DNA of 41,000 nt from Oligoflexia bacterium. GTDB taxonomy: Bacteria; Bdellovibrionota; UBA1018. Every line of letters begins with the position of its first letter. Position 1 is the first letter of the stretch. The stretch is taken from assembly GCA_903935335.1 (NCBI GenBank), contig CAIZRG010000057.1, forward strand, positions 1-41,000, written 5' to 3'. The notes below the pieces were generated by a model. The model was not told where the DNA came from. It searched no databases and worked only from the letters and a program-made list of their open reading frames with translations. Shown piece by piece: positions 22,818 to 31,630 of this stretch. A program made the translations under genes and the position numbers.

Positions 22818-23768
22818 ATGAGAGTTACTGAAAATACTAATTATGAAACGATTCGTCATTCAATTCATCGGAGCAAAGAACGTATGGAAAATCTTCAGCT
22901 GCAATCAGCGTCCTTAAAAAAACTCAACCAACCCTCGGATGATCCTGTCGGTGCTTCTAAAATCCTAGAGCTTCGAACAGATAAAATGAATAATGATCAA
23001 TTTCAGATGAACAGCAAACTGGCTGAGTCTTTTTTAAGTAATACTGAAGTAGCCTTAGAGGATTTAACAGAAATCATTATGCGAGCAAAAGAGATTGCTC
23101 TGAGTCAAGCAAGCTCTGCTAGCTCCAGTGATGATACTCGTCAAGGAGTGGCTGAAGAGATGACTCAGCTTTTTAATCAAGCCGTCTCTGTTGCAAACTG
23201 TCGGGTAGGAGAGAGGTATTTATTGGGAGGCTACAAAACTCAAAAGCCTCCTGTTGATCTTGAAGGGAACTATTTAGGTGATGATGGGCAGATGATGGTC
23301 GAAATTGCAGGAGGAGTCTTCCTCTCTTTAAATATTCCTGGAAATGAAGTTTTTAATACAAACCCCCATCTTGAAAAATCAGGATATGGAATGATCTTTC
23401 AGCGTGGGGAAAGTGAATTAGGCGAGATTGAAAACGTAAACTTATTTGATGAACTCCAAGATTGTCGAATTGGTCTTCTGACAGGAGATTTGGAGGCAAT
23501 CCGAAATTCATTAGAGCGTTTCGATCAGCTTTATAGTAAGATCGTAGCGACTCGTTCAAAATTAGGCTCTAGAATCAATGGATTAAAATCAACGAATCAA
23601 GCCATTGAGAGGCATAATATGACCAATGCTGCTTTAAGTTCTGCAATAGAAGATGCAGACATGGCCCAAGTTGTCAGTGAGTTAGGAAAAGAAGAAGCTG
23701 TTTTCAGAAGTGCACTGGCTAGCTCGAAAAAGCTTATTCAACCCACTCTGCTTGATTTTCTTAGGTAA
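22818..23768 (+). CDS. flgL: Flagellar hook-associated protein 3 FlgL
   Basis: 316 residues, typical for FlgL. The flagellin-like N-terminus is clear (TIRHSIHRSKERMENLQLQ, LNQPSDDPVGASKILELRTD), with the helical hairpin pattern of the filament family, and the C-terminus has the matching AIEDADMAQVVSELGKEEAV helix and a conserved short end (QPTLLDFLR). FlgL is the second junction layer, on which the filament assembles. The surface loop around 130-200 contains RYLLGGYKTQKPPV. The gene starts 7 bases after flgK and ends 111 bases before csrA. Confidence 0.95.
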   Translation: MRVTENTNYETIRHSIHRSKERMENLQLQSASLKKLNQPSDDPVGASKILELRTDKMNNDQFQMNSKLAESFLSNTEVALEDLTEIIMRAKEIALSQASSASSSDDTRQGVAEEMTQLFNQAVSVANCRVGERYLLGGYKTQKPPVDLEGNYLGDDGQMMVEIAGGVFLSLNIPGNEVFNTNPHLEKSGYGMIFQRGESELGEIENVNLFDELQDCRIGLLTGDLEAIRNSLERFDQLYSKIVATRSKLGSRINGLKSTNQAIERHNMTNAALSSAIEDADMAQVVSELGKEEAVFRSALASSKKLIQPTLLDFLR

Positions 23769-23865
23769 TCTTGCTTAAGACGGTTTTCATTTAGGAAAAA
23801 TGGGTTGCAAGTAGCGGAGCGTTAGTCTAAAGCTGTTTCCGGTAAAGGAATACTTGCCGTACTCA

Positions 23866-23879
23866 AAGATGGAGATCTT
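23866..23879 (+). promoter_or_regulatory. GGA-loop hairpin directly upstream of csrA, probable CsrA autoregulatory site
   Basis: AAGAT (23866-23870), loop GGAG (23871-23874), ATCTT (23875-23879), and the csrA ATG starts at 23880. CsrA dimers bind GGA exposed in hairpin loops and block the ribosome site, and here the loop is the Shine-Dalgarno element itself. A further GGA lies at 23847-23849 in AAAGGAA. This would give negative feedback. The fold is visible in the sequence; binding is inference. Confidence 0.6.
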
Positions 23880-24104
23880 ATGTTAGTATTGACCCGGAAG
23901 TTAGGGGAAAGCATTGCTATAGATGATCATATCAAAGTGGTTGTTGTTCAAATTAAAGGAAAACAAGTGAGGCTAGGAATTCAAGCGCCTAAGGAAACAA
24001 AAATCCATAGGGAGGAAATCTATACAGCCATTCAGGAGCAAAACAAGGAATCAGTGAGATCTCCTGTGGCCATGTCTCAAGTTTCAAAAATATTAAAAGG
24101 ATGA
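23880..24104 (+). CDS. csrA: Carbon storage / translational regulator CsrA
   Basis: 74 residues. MLVLTRKLGESIAIDDHIKV, VVVQIKGKQVRLGIQAPKET and HREEIYTAIQEQN are diagnostic; the conserved Arg in VRLGI and RKLGE contact RNA. Slightly longer tail than the E. coli protein (61), as in many Gram-positive and delta-like homologues that interact with FliW. CsrA represses flagellin translation, and FliW, encoded 105 bases downstream, sequesters it. The GGA hairpin upstream suggests autoregulation. Confidence 0.95.
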   Translation: MLVLTRKLGESIAIDDHIKVVVVQIKGKQVRLGIQAPKETKIHREEIYTAIQEQNKESVRSPVAMSQVSKILKG

Positions 24105-24209
24105 AGGATTGAGAGATGAGACCAGATTTTTTAGTTGAAATAGGATAGAGTCAAGATTGAAGCTTTTATCTAGGTTAAACTGTTCATTCATTGAACCGAA
24201 AGGTTGAGC

Positions 24210-24764
24210 GTGATTGTAAAAACAGGACGTTTTGGACAGCTCAGCGTTAGCAAAAATGAAATCATCCAGATTCCTCAAGGAGTTTTAGGGTTTTCAGAGT
24301 ATAAGAATTTTTGTTTGCTTGACTCAGGGGATGAGACCTTGATTCTTTGGCTTCAGTCTTTAGAAAATCCCGAGTTAGCATTTCCACTTTTAGAACCTAA
24401 AATATTTAAGTCTGATTACTCAGTGAAGCTATCTGCAGCTGAACTCAGGGAGTTAAAACTTGAAAATGTTAACCAATCTGCAGTATTGAGTATTCTCACT
24501 ATTCCTGATGATCCAACCCGGATGACAGCAAATTTAAAAGCTCCATTGGTGATTAATCTTAAGCTGCAAATTGCTAAGCAAGTCGTTCTTCAAGAAAACG
24601 AGTATCCCATCAAGCAAGAGATGTTTAAGGAATTAAAAATGCATCTCATTACGATTCGTTCCCAATATCAAACCCAAAGAGAGCAGTCTGTAAGGGATGG
24701 ATACAGCCTCATTTCAATTGAGGATATCCCTCCTTCTTTAACTGTAAAAAGTTTGCAGCTGTAG
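24210..24764 (+). CDS. fliW: Flagellar assembly factor FliW
   Basis: 184 residues from GTG 24210, which reads MIVKTGRFGQLSVSK like other FliW proteins and has AAAGG six bases upstream; the in-frame TTG at 24204 sits too close to that site. Conserved blocks: IIQIPQGVLGFSEYKNFCLL, WLQSLENPELAFPL, LTIPDDPTRMTANLKAPLVI and NEYPIKQ. FliW binds CsrA, and in other bacteria also flagellin, freeing flagellin mRNA for translation when filament subunits leave the cell. Flagellin genes are not in this window. About 150 residues is usual, and the extra 30 lie at the C-terminus. Last gene of the flagellar operon. Confidence 0.92.
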   Translation: MIVKTGRFGQLSVSKNEIIQIPQGVLGFSEYKNFCLLDSGDETLILWLQSLENPELAFPLLEPKIFKSDYSVKLSAAELRELKLENVNQSAVLSILTIPDDPTRMTANLKAPLVINLKLQIAKQVVLQENEYPIKQEMFKELKMHLITIRSQYQTQREQSVRDGYSLISIEDIPPSLTVKSLQL

Positions 24765-24782
24765 GTGGGGTTGTTTGTATGA

Positions 24783-25466
24783 TCAAAGGTTTTTTTCTAA
24801 CATTGCAAAGGCAAAGAGGGTTTTATCGATTTGAGCGATTTTGAATCGAAAGATCATCTTAGGGTTTTGTATGAGGTAGGCTTTTCCTTCTAAAGAAGAA
24901 AGATCAATATGATGGATACAGTAGTGGGACATGAATGTTCCTTGGGAATCAGGATTGGCCTTATAGCAAGCTTCTTTGATGATCCAATAGTGAAGGGGAG
25001 ATAAGGGAGGTGTTTTTTCCCTCTCCTGTAAGGATAAAAATGAGCGAGCCGCTTTAGAGCTGATTTTTCGATCTGAACGTTCTAGATCCACCCCAATGCC
25101 GACAAGTCGAGGGCTTTGCTGAGCTGCAATCGCAATCGTTTGTTCTTGGTTATGGCTCAGGCTCAAAAGAATATCCAAGGGTTGTACCCCTTGGCTTTGG
25201 AGGCATTGAAAGACTTGGAAAATGCTGAGGCGACTTTGGGACCATTCTTTTTCTTTGTGAGGGCTCAGAAAATGAGGCTTTTGGAAGTAGCGATGACGTG
25301 GATCTTGAGGAGGGTAAATAGAAGAAAGTGCTTGTATTTTTTGAGTGATTTGAGAGTCCGAAGACGTCTGGATGAATCTCAGGCTTAATGCAGAGCATGC
25401 ATGACAAAATTGACTAAAAATTTCGAGCATGAATGCTTCATTTTTGAGTAAATCTCCTTCTTGCAC
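24783..25466 (-). CDS. 4'-phosphopantetheinyl transferase (Sfp-like)
   Basis: 227 residues. Transfers phosphopantetheine from CoA to a carrier-protein Ser in the cytoplasm. Diagnostic motifs in order: SLSHN at 102-106 (His105), GIGVDLE at 123-129 (Asp127, Glu129, magnesium ligands), then FLSLQERE and WIIKEACYKA at 161-170 (Lys164, Glu165). Length is typical of the Sfp/EntD type and unlike the small AcpS. The GTG start at 25466 is a compromise; ATG 25430 is possible but has poor spacing. It converges with fliW by 18 bases. No polyketide or fatty-acid cluster is nearby, so the substrate carrier is unknown. Confidence 0.85.
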   Translation of the reverse strand: MQEGDLLKNEAFMLEIFSQFCHACSALSLRFIQTSSDSQITQKIQALSSIYPPQDPRHRYFQKPHFLSPHKEKEWSQSRLSIFQVFQCLQSQGVQPLDILLSLSHNQEQTIAIAAQQSPRLVGIGVDLERSDRKISSKAARSFLSLQEREKTPPLSPLHYWIIKEACYKANPDSQGTFMSHYCIHHIDLSSLEGKAYLIQNPKMIFRFKIAQIDKTLFAFAMLEKNL

Positions 25467-25531
25467 TCTTTCTTTTTAAAGAAGCTCGCTAAAAATTTCA
25501 ATCCTGTTAAATTCTAAAAAAAGGGGGAAGT

Positions 25532-26353
25532 ATGAGGTATCAAAAATTAGCTTTTCGAAGGAAGCAAGATTTTCTAAGTTTAGGGCTCTTATTGTTTGGC
25601 CTGATCTCTAGATCAGCAGATGCGTCTCTCATCAGTCTTCCTGTCTTAGACCCTTCCCAAATAGGGCCTATTTTCGATGTGCTTGCTTCAACCGTTGTTT
25701 TTCGATCTTTAGAACCACCCTCTCATCCAAAAGTTTTTGGACTTTGGGCGAATATACGAACAAATATTACTTCAGCAGAGGCAATTTCTTCTTTTACTCA
25801 GCTAAGTCAGAGCAATATCCCTTTTGGAAATATTCAGGCTGGAGTTAATATTCCATTTGGGCTTGGATTAGAGCTAGGTTATCTCCCACTTCCTTCTTTT
25901 TCCGGAACGACTTTTAGTAGTTGTGGTCTAGGACTTAAATGGAATGTTACAAGTGTTTTTTATTCAAAACTGCCTTTTGATTTTGCTCTTCGGACTACGT
26001 ATTCGAGTGCCAAAATGAGCTATGAGCAGTCTATTGAAGGTGATTCTGTCAACGTTGACTATAGCACTAAAATTTATGGAGGGACTCTGATGCTGAGCAA
26101 AGTGCTTTTGTTCTTAGAGCCTTATTTTGCTTATGGATTTGTTCATCACTCCTCAACACTGAGTGGATCAGGGAGTGTTTCGATATTTAATAACAATTTC
26201 CCTGCCCTCACAGGTCAAGTAGCAGATGGAAAAACTTCGAGTTGGCTGCAAGCTGGAGTTGAGCTAAAACTTCTGATGTTGGCTATTGGATTTCAGTATG
26301 ATCGAGTATTTAATACAAGCACTTCTTCTTTCAAAGTTGGGCTTAAATTTTAA
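25532..26353 (+). CDS. Probable outer-membrane beta-barrel protein, unknown function
   Basis: 273 residues. ATG 25532 with GGGGGAAGT upstream. N-terminal signal sequence (LLLFGLISRSADA) follows a basic N-region. The mature part is rich in alternating Gly/Ser/aromatic strands (VFGLWANIRTNIT, INIPFGLGLELGYLPL, FALRTTYSSAKM, GFQYDRVFN) and ends FKVGLKF, a terminal Phe strand as recognised by the Bam complex. No family name is assigned. The gene's last 11 bases overlap the convergent TPR gene, which belongs to the bamD group; the proximity hints at outer-membrane biology only. Confidence 0.7.
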   Translation: MRYQKLAFRRKQDFLSLGLLLFGLISRSADASLISLPVLDPSQIGPIFDVLASTVVFRSLEPPSHPKVFGLWANIRTNITSAEAISSFTQLSQSNIPFGNIQAGVNIPFGLGLELGYLPLPSFSGTTFSSCGLGLKWNVTSVFYSKLPFDFALRTTYSSAKMSYEQSIEGDSVNVDYSTKIYGGTLMLSKVLLFLEPYFAYGFVHHSSTLSGSGSVSIFNNNFPALTGQVADGKTSSWLQAGVELKLLMLAIGFQYDRVFNTSTSSFKVGLKF

Positions 26354-27098
26354 TTCGACCTTTTTTTGCCATATCTAGGTAAGCAAGTGCTTCTCGGTGA
26401 GTGGGATCAATGTCTCTGATGCTTTCCCATTCAAGCTCTGCGTCTAATACATTGCCTTGACTATAGTGTAAGAGGCCTAGCTGAATCCTGGCAGGAATAA
26501 ACCAAGGTTGCTCGAGCTTGAGATGTTGCAGCTCTTGCATGGCTCGGGTGAGAAAGCCTTTTTTCGCATAAGCTTTTGCTCTGCGGATACGGGTGTCTAA
26601 AAAGGTAGGATCCAGGTGAGCTGCTTTTCCGTATTCTTCAATGGCTTCATCATAACGGCGGTAGCGAAAATAAAGATCTGCAATTTCAAGATGTTTAACT
26701 GCGAATTTTCGATTGATTTCAGTATTTTCTCTCGGTTGCTTATGAGCAATCGATTGATTGGCCTGCTCAAAGACTCTCTTTGCGTCATCATATTTTCCGA
26801 TATCATTGAGTAAGACAGATAAACACACAGCAGCATCTGTATGCTTTGAGTTCAATTCGAGAGCTTTTTTGAGGTTTTCAACCGTGAGTCCCACCTGTCC
26901 TTGGAAATAGTAAAAAACTCCCTGCAAATAGTGAATATCTGGGTTTTTGGGATCTTCTTGGAGGCGTTTTTTAATGAGAGATTCTGCTTGAGAAAACTGT
27001 CTTTGAGAAAGCAGATCCTGAATTTTTTGATCAGCTGAGTTTCGGTCTAACTTCGAATTTCCTATAAGCCCGGTCATGGTTTCGGCCATGAGGTTCAT
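26343..27098 (-). CDS. TPR-repeat protein
   Basis: 251 residues. At least five TPR-like units are visible: DIHYLQGVFYYFQGQVGLTV, AAVCLSVLLNDIGKYDDAKR, ADLYFRYRRYDEAIEEYGKA, RRAKAYAKKGFLTRAMQELQ and QLGLLHYSQGNVLDAELEWE. No signal peptide, so probably cytoplasmic. AAAAGGAGC lies right before ATG 27098, and a second ATG at 27089 has better spacing, so the start may be three codons later. It follows bamD by 7 bases in the same operon; the partner is unknown. The 3' end overlaps the convergent barrel gene. Confidence 0.75.
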   Translation of the reverse strand: MNLMAETMTGLIGNSKLDRNSADQKIQDLLSQRQFSQAESLIKKRLQEDPKNPDIHYLQGVFYYFQGQVGLTVENLKKALELNSKHTDAAVCLSVLLNDIGKYDDAKRVFEQANQSIAHKQPRENTEINRKFAVKHLEIADLYFRYRRYDEAIEEYGKAAHLDPTFLDTRIRRAKAYAKKGFLTRAMQELQHLKLEQPWFIPARIQLGLLHYSQGNVLDAELEWESIRDIDPTHREALAYLDMAKKGRIKI

Positions 27099-27105
27099 GC
27101 TCCTT

Positions 27106-27771
27106 TTAGTTTGCGTGAGTCATTTTTTTGGGCACTAATTTTTCTAATTTGAACTGAGCCTTTTTAGCAGCTTCAGTATCTGAATAGAATTCTATAATTT
27201 TTTCATAACGATTTTTAGCAGAATCGTACAAATCTCGTTTAAAATAAAAATCTCCAATGTAGAGTTCTTTTTCGGACAGGAGTTTTCGGATTTGAGAGAC
27301 ATCTTTTTTGGCTTCTTCAGCTTCAGGTGCTTGAGGGAAACGTTTTAAAAAGTCAGAATAAGCCGTGAGTGCTTTATGAGCCGGAGTTAAATCTCGGGCA
27401 ATGGTGCTCGGACTATCCAAATAGTAAGACTTAGCAGCCTTAAACATCGCATAGCCGACTTTTTCGTGTTTGGGATGCAAGTCTCGAAATGATTCGTAAG
27501 CGCCCCCAGCTTCTGTAAATGATTCTTGAAGGAAATAAACATCGGCAATTCTGAGTTGAGCTTCCAAAGAGTATTTTGAATAAGGAAATTTGTTTTTAAT
27601 CGTTCGCAGTTTATCCAATGCAATCTGATAATGATCGCTTTGAATATCTTTTTCTGCTTCTTTTAGCAGAGCGGCTGGGTCATTCTCATCTATTGAAATG
27701 CTGGAGCAGGCAGGAAAAAAGATGAGGCAAGATAAAATAAAAAAGCATGACCCAAGATTCACTTTCCTCAT
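27106..27771 (-). CDS. bamD: Outer-membrane assembly lipoprotein BamD
   Basis: 221 residues. Signal peptide with lipobox FPAC (Cys22) and then a series of TPR-like repeats: DHYQIALDKLRTIKNKFPYS, YSLEAQLRIADVYFLQESFT, GYAMFKAAKSYYLDSPSTIA with the RDLTPAHKALTAYSDFLKRF helix, and ELYIGDFYFKRDLYDSAKNR. The RD-T-A helix pattern is typical of BamD. It recruits BamA substrates at the periplasmic face of the outer membrane. Length is close to the family norm (about 240). It sits between a BatE-like gene and a TPR gene. Confidence 0.9.
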   Translation of the reverse strand: MRKVNLGSCFFILSCLIFFPACSSISIDENDPAALLKEAEKDIQSDHYQIALDKLRTIKNKFPYSKYSLEAQLRIADVYFLQESFTEAGGAYESFRDLHPKHEKVGYAMFKAAKSYYLDSPSTIARDLTPAHKALTAYSDFLKRFPQAPEAEEAKKDVSQIRKLLSEKELYIGDFYFKRDLYDSAKNRYEKIIEFYSDTEAAKKAQFKLEKLVPKKMTHAN

Positions 27772-27822
27772 AAGAATAACCCAGATTAACCTTCCATAGA
27801 ATCTTTCATGGCATGTTTTTGA

Positions 27823-28611
27823 CTAAAGTGCCAGGATACTCGAATTTTTCATCCAGCCTATTCCTTCTTCAGAATACCGGATCTGGTGCCATAATTCATC
27901 CGATGAATGAGGCTGGGTAGTCTTCATGGAAGGTCCTAAAAGCCTCACTTTGACTCCCTCTTCGATTTGCACGAGTTCCAGGTAATGTTCCCCTGGGCCA
28001 CTTCGAATGGATTCTCGTTGAATACAGATGGCCGGGGGGGAGGAATGTGTTAAGCGTTGTAATCCATAAACAGAAGCCGAAGCAATACAGCCCGCTAAAG
28101 CAAGAAGCGCCGTTGGATGGAGGATCGTTTTTTTGAAATCTCGAGTTTTATAATAAACCCGAATCCAAACTAAAGTTGTGATGAGTCCTAAGAGTCCTAG
28201 AGCCGTTCTGACCTCTTCTAATGAGAGGCGGTCTGCAATCAGTTCAAACCAGTCAGATGCTGGGTCAAGCTGATCAGAGCTTAAGGTTTGTTTGAGAGAA
28301 TTTCGAACGAGAGATAAGTTGTATTGGGTGTCTGCATCATGGGGATGCATCCGATTAGCTTTTTCAAAATGAGCTAAAGAGGCACCTAATTTCTTAAGAC
28401 GAAAGTAAACTGCCCCTAAGTTATAATGATAAGAGGCATTTTCTTGAGGATTTTCAAGAAAGGCTGCAAGAGAAGATTCAAATTTTTGCTCATCATAAAG
28501 AGTTTTTGCTTCTTTCCATTCATGCCAGTCTCCTTCATCAGAAGAAGCAAAACAAGGAGAAGCAAAAGTCAATAAAATGAGTCCAAGAAAACAGATCAAC
28601 CTGTTGTACAT
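27823..28611 (-). CDS. BatE-like protein: TPR, two membrane helices, SH3-like end
   Basis: 262 residues. Signal peptide 1-22 (ends SPCFA). Residues about 35-110 hold TPRs (SYHYNLGAVYFRLKKLGASL, DADTQYNLSLV). Hydrophobic helices at about 137-155 and 166-186, then a bacterial SH3 domain from about 195 to 262 (SIRSGPGEHYLELVQIEEGV, KVRLLG, GIGWMKNSSI). This order is that of BatE in Bacteroides-aerotolerance type operons. Start ATG 28611 has AAG bases upstream but a weak ribosome site. It precedes bamD by 52 bases on the same strand. No BatA-D genes are visible nearby, though a MoxR/VWA pair lies 9 kb away. Confidence 0.7.
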   Translation of the reverse strand: MYNRLICFLGLILLTFASPCFASSDEGDWHEWKEAKTLYDEQKFESSLAAFLENPQENASYHYNLGAVYFRLKKLGASLAHFEKANRMHPHDADTQYNLSLVRNSLKQTLSSDQLDPASDWFELIADRLSLEEVRTALGLLGLITTLVWIRVYYKTRDFKKTILHPTALLALAGCIASASVYGLQRLTHSSPPAICIQRESIRSGPGEHYLELVQIEEGVKVRLLGPSMKTTQPHSSDELWHQIRYSEEGIGWMKNSSILAL

Positions 28612-28715
28612 CTTAAAATCATAGCAAATTTATGACTCAAAATGCCAGCACCTGACCAAACTTGAAACAAAAATAAGGGGATGCTATCGCATCAGAAAGT
28701 GGAACAGGAGTTATC

Positions 28716-30137
28716 ATGTCATTTCAGCTACAGACGAGATCTCTTTTGCTACGTCAATCCCCTCGCTTTCAAGCAGCTAAGCAAGAGATGCTATCTGTTA
28801 TTTTAGAATCAAGTCGAATGCTGCAAGGGGTGAAATCTCAGGATTCTAGGCAAGTGAGAGAGACCTATTCGAAGCTCCTTCAAGAGTTTTCTCGGGATAG
28901 GGGGCGAGATCTTTATTTTCCATTTTTGGCTTCAGGCTTAGGTCATGGATCTTTAGTCGAGTTGGCGGATGGTAGTGTTAAGTATGATATGATTACTGGC
29001 GTTGGGATTCATTTTTTTGGGCATACTCATCCCGCCTTGATCGAAGAGATGATCGACTCTCTTCCTTCTGATGTCATGCAAGGAAATCTTGAGCCTGGGA
29101 TTGAAATGCAGGAGTTACTGCGGTTGATTTTATCGAAGGTCGGAGACCAGAGTCGTCTCAAGCATGGATGGATGGTGTGCAGTGGGACAATGGCTAATGA
29201 AATTGCTCTCAAAATCATCCGACAAAAAAAGGCTACGGCGACTCAAATTCTCGCTTTTAAAGACTGTTTTGCAGGGCGGTCGACTACAATGCAAGAAATT
29301 ACGGATAATCCCGCCTATCGTCAAGGACAGCCCATTTATGGACAAGTGCATTATCTTCCCTTTTATAATCCTGAAGTAGGACTCAAGGCGAGTATTCAAG
29401 CGACTCAACGGGCGATGGAAGAACACCTGTGTAGGTACCCTGGGATGTTTGCATGTTTGATGATTGAACTCATCCAAGGGGAGGGAGGGTTTCATTATGC
29501 TCCTCAGGAGTTTTATGTCGAGATTTTTCAGTTTGCCAAGAAAGTCGGTCTTGCAATCTGGGTGGACGAAGTTCAAAGTTTTGGCAGGACAGGGGAGCTT
29601 TTTGCTTATCAAAAGTTTCATTTGAATGAATTTGTTGATGTCGTCACCCTGGGAAAAATGCTCCAAGCCTGTCTGGTGCTCTACACGGAGGAGTTTAATC
29701 CGAATCCTGGATTGGTTGCTGGTACCTTTTCGGGGAGTACTGTTGCTCTTAAGACGGCACGAAGAGTGGTTGAGCTTCTTTGTCAGGATGGGTATCTAGG
29801 AGAAGGGGGGAAAATTGAAAAAAAGTCAGCAAGGTTTGTTGAGAGACTGAGTTGCTTACAAAAAAAAGATGGATCGGGTCTGATTGGAGAAATTCGAGCT
29901 TTGGGAGGGATGATTGCCTTTGTTCCCTTAAGCGGTTCTATGGATGATGTTAAGGCAGTTTTAATAAAGCTTTTTGATCGGGGTGTTGTGGCTTTTTATT
30001 GTGGCCATGGGCCGTTTCTCATTCGAATGCTTCCTCCTTTAGGGGTTTTATCAGAGGATGAAATTGATCAAGTTTGTGCGATCATTACAGAGGTTTTAGC
30101 TGAGCAGGCTGAACGGAAGAAGGGTGTCCAATCATGA
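28716..30137 (+). CDS. Class-III PLP-dependent aminotransferase, possibly AstC-like
   Basis: 473 residues, longer than typical AstC (about 400) by a 60-residue N-terminal extension. PLP signatures: GSLVELADGS and GHTHPALIEEM, the WMVCSGTMANEIAL loop, AIWVDEVQSFGRTGELFAYQ with Asp284, and TLGK (Lys314, Schiff base). It starts the catabolic operon, with GCAACAGGAG-like ribosome site GGAG before ATG 28716, and overlaps the M20 gene by 4 bases (ATGA). In the arginine succinyltransferase pathway AstC transaminates succinylornithine; here the context (AstA, AstD) suggests that or ornithine/lysine. The long N-terminus and divergent sequence leave the substrate open. A GATGC/GCATC hairpin (28680-28693) precedes the gene. 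Confidence 0.8.
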   Translation: MSFQLQTRSLLLRQSPRFQAAKQEMLSVILESSRMLQGVKSQDSRQVRETYSKLLQEFSRDRGRDLYFPFLASGLGHGSLVELADGSVKYDMITGVGIHFFGHTHPALIEEMIDSLPSDVMQGNLEPGIEMQELLRLILSKVGDQSRLKHGWMVCSGTMANEIALKIIRQKKATATQILAFKDCFAGRSTTMQEITDNPAYRQGQPIYGQVHYLPFYNPEVGLKASIQATQRAMEEHLCRYPGMFACLMIELIQGEGGFHYAPQEFYVEIFQFAKKVGLAIWVDEVQSFGRTGELFAYQKFHLNEFVDVVTLGKMLQACLVLYTEEFNPNPGLVAGTFSGSTVALKTARRVVELLCQDGYLGEGGKIEKKSARFVERLSCLQKKDGSGLIGEIRALGGMIAFVPLSGSMDDVKAVLIKLFDRGVVAFYCGHGPFLIRMLPPLGVLSEDEIDQVCAIITEVLAEQAERKKGVQS

Positions 30138-31630
30138 ACACAAGTAGTCTGAAAAGATTTTTAGAAGAATCTAAGCGAATGATTCGTATTAATTCGGTGA
30201 GTGCTCATGGAAACGAAGAGATTGCTAATTATGCTGCTGCTTTGATGCAAGACCGAGGCTTAAAGACTCAAATCCAGCATGTGACTCATTCGAATGAAGA
30301 AATTTCTAAAAGACAGTTTAATGTGATTGGGATCTTAGGAGACCCTTTATCCGACCGAAAGATTCGGAAAGGTTTACTTTTGAATACCCACCTCGATACA
30401 GTCAGTCCAGGAATTATACAGAACTGGACAGAAACGGACCGGGATCCTTTTGCAGCAACTCTGAAGGATGGGAAAATTTATGGTTTAGGAACAGCCGATG
30501 TGAAGCTTGATTTTCTGTGTAAACTCCATGCCGTTGAAAAGTTTAGAGAAAGAAAGTTAAAAAATCCAATCTATTTAGTTGGGACATGTGGTGAGGAGAT
30601 TGGAATGTTTGGGGTAAAATATCTCATCAAATCTTTATCACTTAATCCTAAGTATGTTTTAGTGGGAGAGCCTTCCGATTTAAAAGTAGTTTATGCTCAT
30701 AAATGTTTAAATATCTATCGTGTATCGATTGGATATCAGATGGTTGAAAGAGATGCCCATGGATTTAACAGGAGAATTGACCTTCATGCTTTTGGGAAGT
30801 CAGCTCATAGTTCTTATCCTCATCTTGGGACGAATGCAATTTTAGCTTGTGTCAGGTTCTTGCATCGAGCGATAGATTATGGTTTTGAAATGCGGTTTAC
30901 TCGGGTTGATGGTGGGGATACGGTGAATAAGGTTCCTGACCTATCTTTAGTCCAGTTTTATTTGACTTCACATCAGTTTGAAGATTTCAAAAGATTCTTC
31001 AGAGACTCCATAAAAGGAGAGGGCAATGAGAAGGCTTTTCGTGTGGAGTTGGGAGGAGTGGGGGATGCAGGTGTTAGATTTCTTCCTGATCCTTTGTTTC
31101 CTTGCTTAACTGAAGTAGTTCAGTTTTTTGAACAACTGTCTGCAGAGTTGGAAAAGAAAAAAGACGATACTTATGATCCAGATATATCTACAGTCAACTT
31201 TGGTCAACTCAAGCAGAAGATGGGTTTGGTAGAAATGCATTTTGATTTGAGGCTTTTACCCGATATTCCTCTAAAAGAAATTCAAGATAAAATTGAAAAT
31301 GGAATTCAAAGCATTTCAACACGGTACCCTAACCTCAATGTATCTGTTGTCAGAGAGCGTATGAATCCTGGGTTGAATATGGGGCTCCATGATCCTTTAG
31401 TCACTCTTTGTAAAGACGCTATGGCAGCGGTTGGAATTGAGCCTGATCTTTCCAAAAAAGCGACTTCAACTGAGGCAGCGCAATATTTTCAGGCAGGTTA
31501 TCAGGCTGTTGTGTTTGGTCCTGGAAAATCTCACGGTAATAGTCATAGCCCGAATGAAAACAACATTTTAGAGCATCTTGAAAAAGCCGTTTCTTTTTAT
31601 GAAAAAGTGATCGAGAAAGCGTGTTTATGA
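30134..31630 (+). CDS. M20-family zinc deacylase/peptidase, possible AstE replacement
   Basis: 498 residues, long for M20 (usually about 380-450). Metal site: NTHLDTV (His86, Asp88), GTADVKLD (Asp122), TCGEEIG (Glu154, Glu155, catalytic acid), a GEPSD segment near 178, and GKSHGNSHSPNENN near the C-terminus. The insert after about 240 is the dimer/lid domain. The family includes ArgE, DapE and succinyl- and acyl-amino acid hydrolases. AstE (M14-type desuccinylase) is absent, so this enzyme could remove succinate from succinylglutamate; that is inference from position. It shares 4 bases with the aminotransferase and overlaps the astA start. Confidence 0.82.
   Translation: MNTSSLKRFLEESKRMIRINSVSAHGNEEIANYAAALMQDRGLKTQIQHVTHSNEEISKRQFNVIGILGDPLSDRKIRKGLLLNTHLDTVSPGIIQNWTETDRDPFAATLKDGKIYGLGTADVKLDFLCKLHAVEKFRERKLKNPIYLVGTCGEEIGMFGVKYLIKSLSLNPKYVLVGEPSDLKVVYAHKCLNIYRVSIGYQMVERDAHGFNRRIDLHAFGKSAHSSYPHLGTNAILACVRFLHRAIDYGFEMRFTRVDGGDTVNKVPDLSLVQFYLTSHQFEDFKRFFRDSIKGEGNEKAFRVELGGVGDAGVRFLPDPLFPCLTEVVQFFEQLSAELEKKKDDTYDPDISTVNFGQLKQKMGLVEMHFDLRLLPDIPLKEIQDKIENGIQSISTRYPNLNVSVVRERMNPGLNMGLHDPLVTLCKDAMAAVGIEPDLSKKATSTEAAQYFQAGYQAVVFGPGKSHGNSHSPNENNILEHLEKAVSFYEKVIEKACL

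Noticed and set aside
23790..23815. Sigma-54-like GG...GC before csrA
   Set aside because: The spacing between GG and GC is 11 where 10 is required, and no enhancer-binding regulator gene is nearby.
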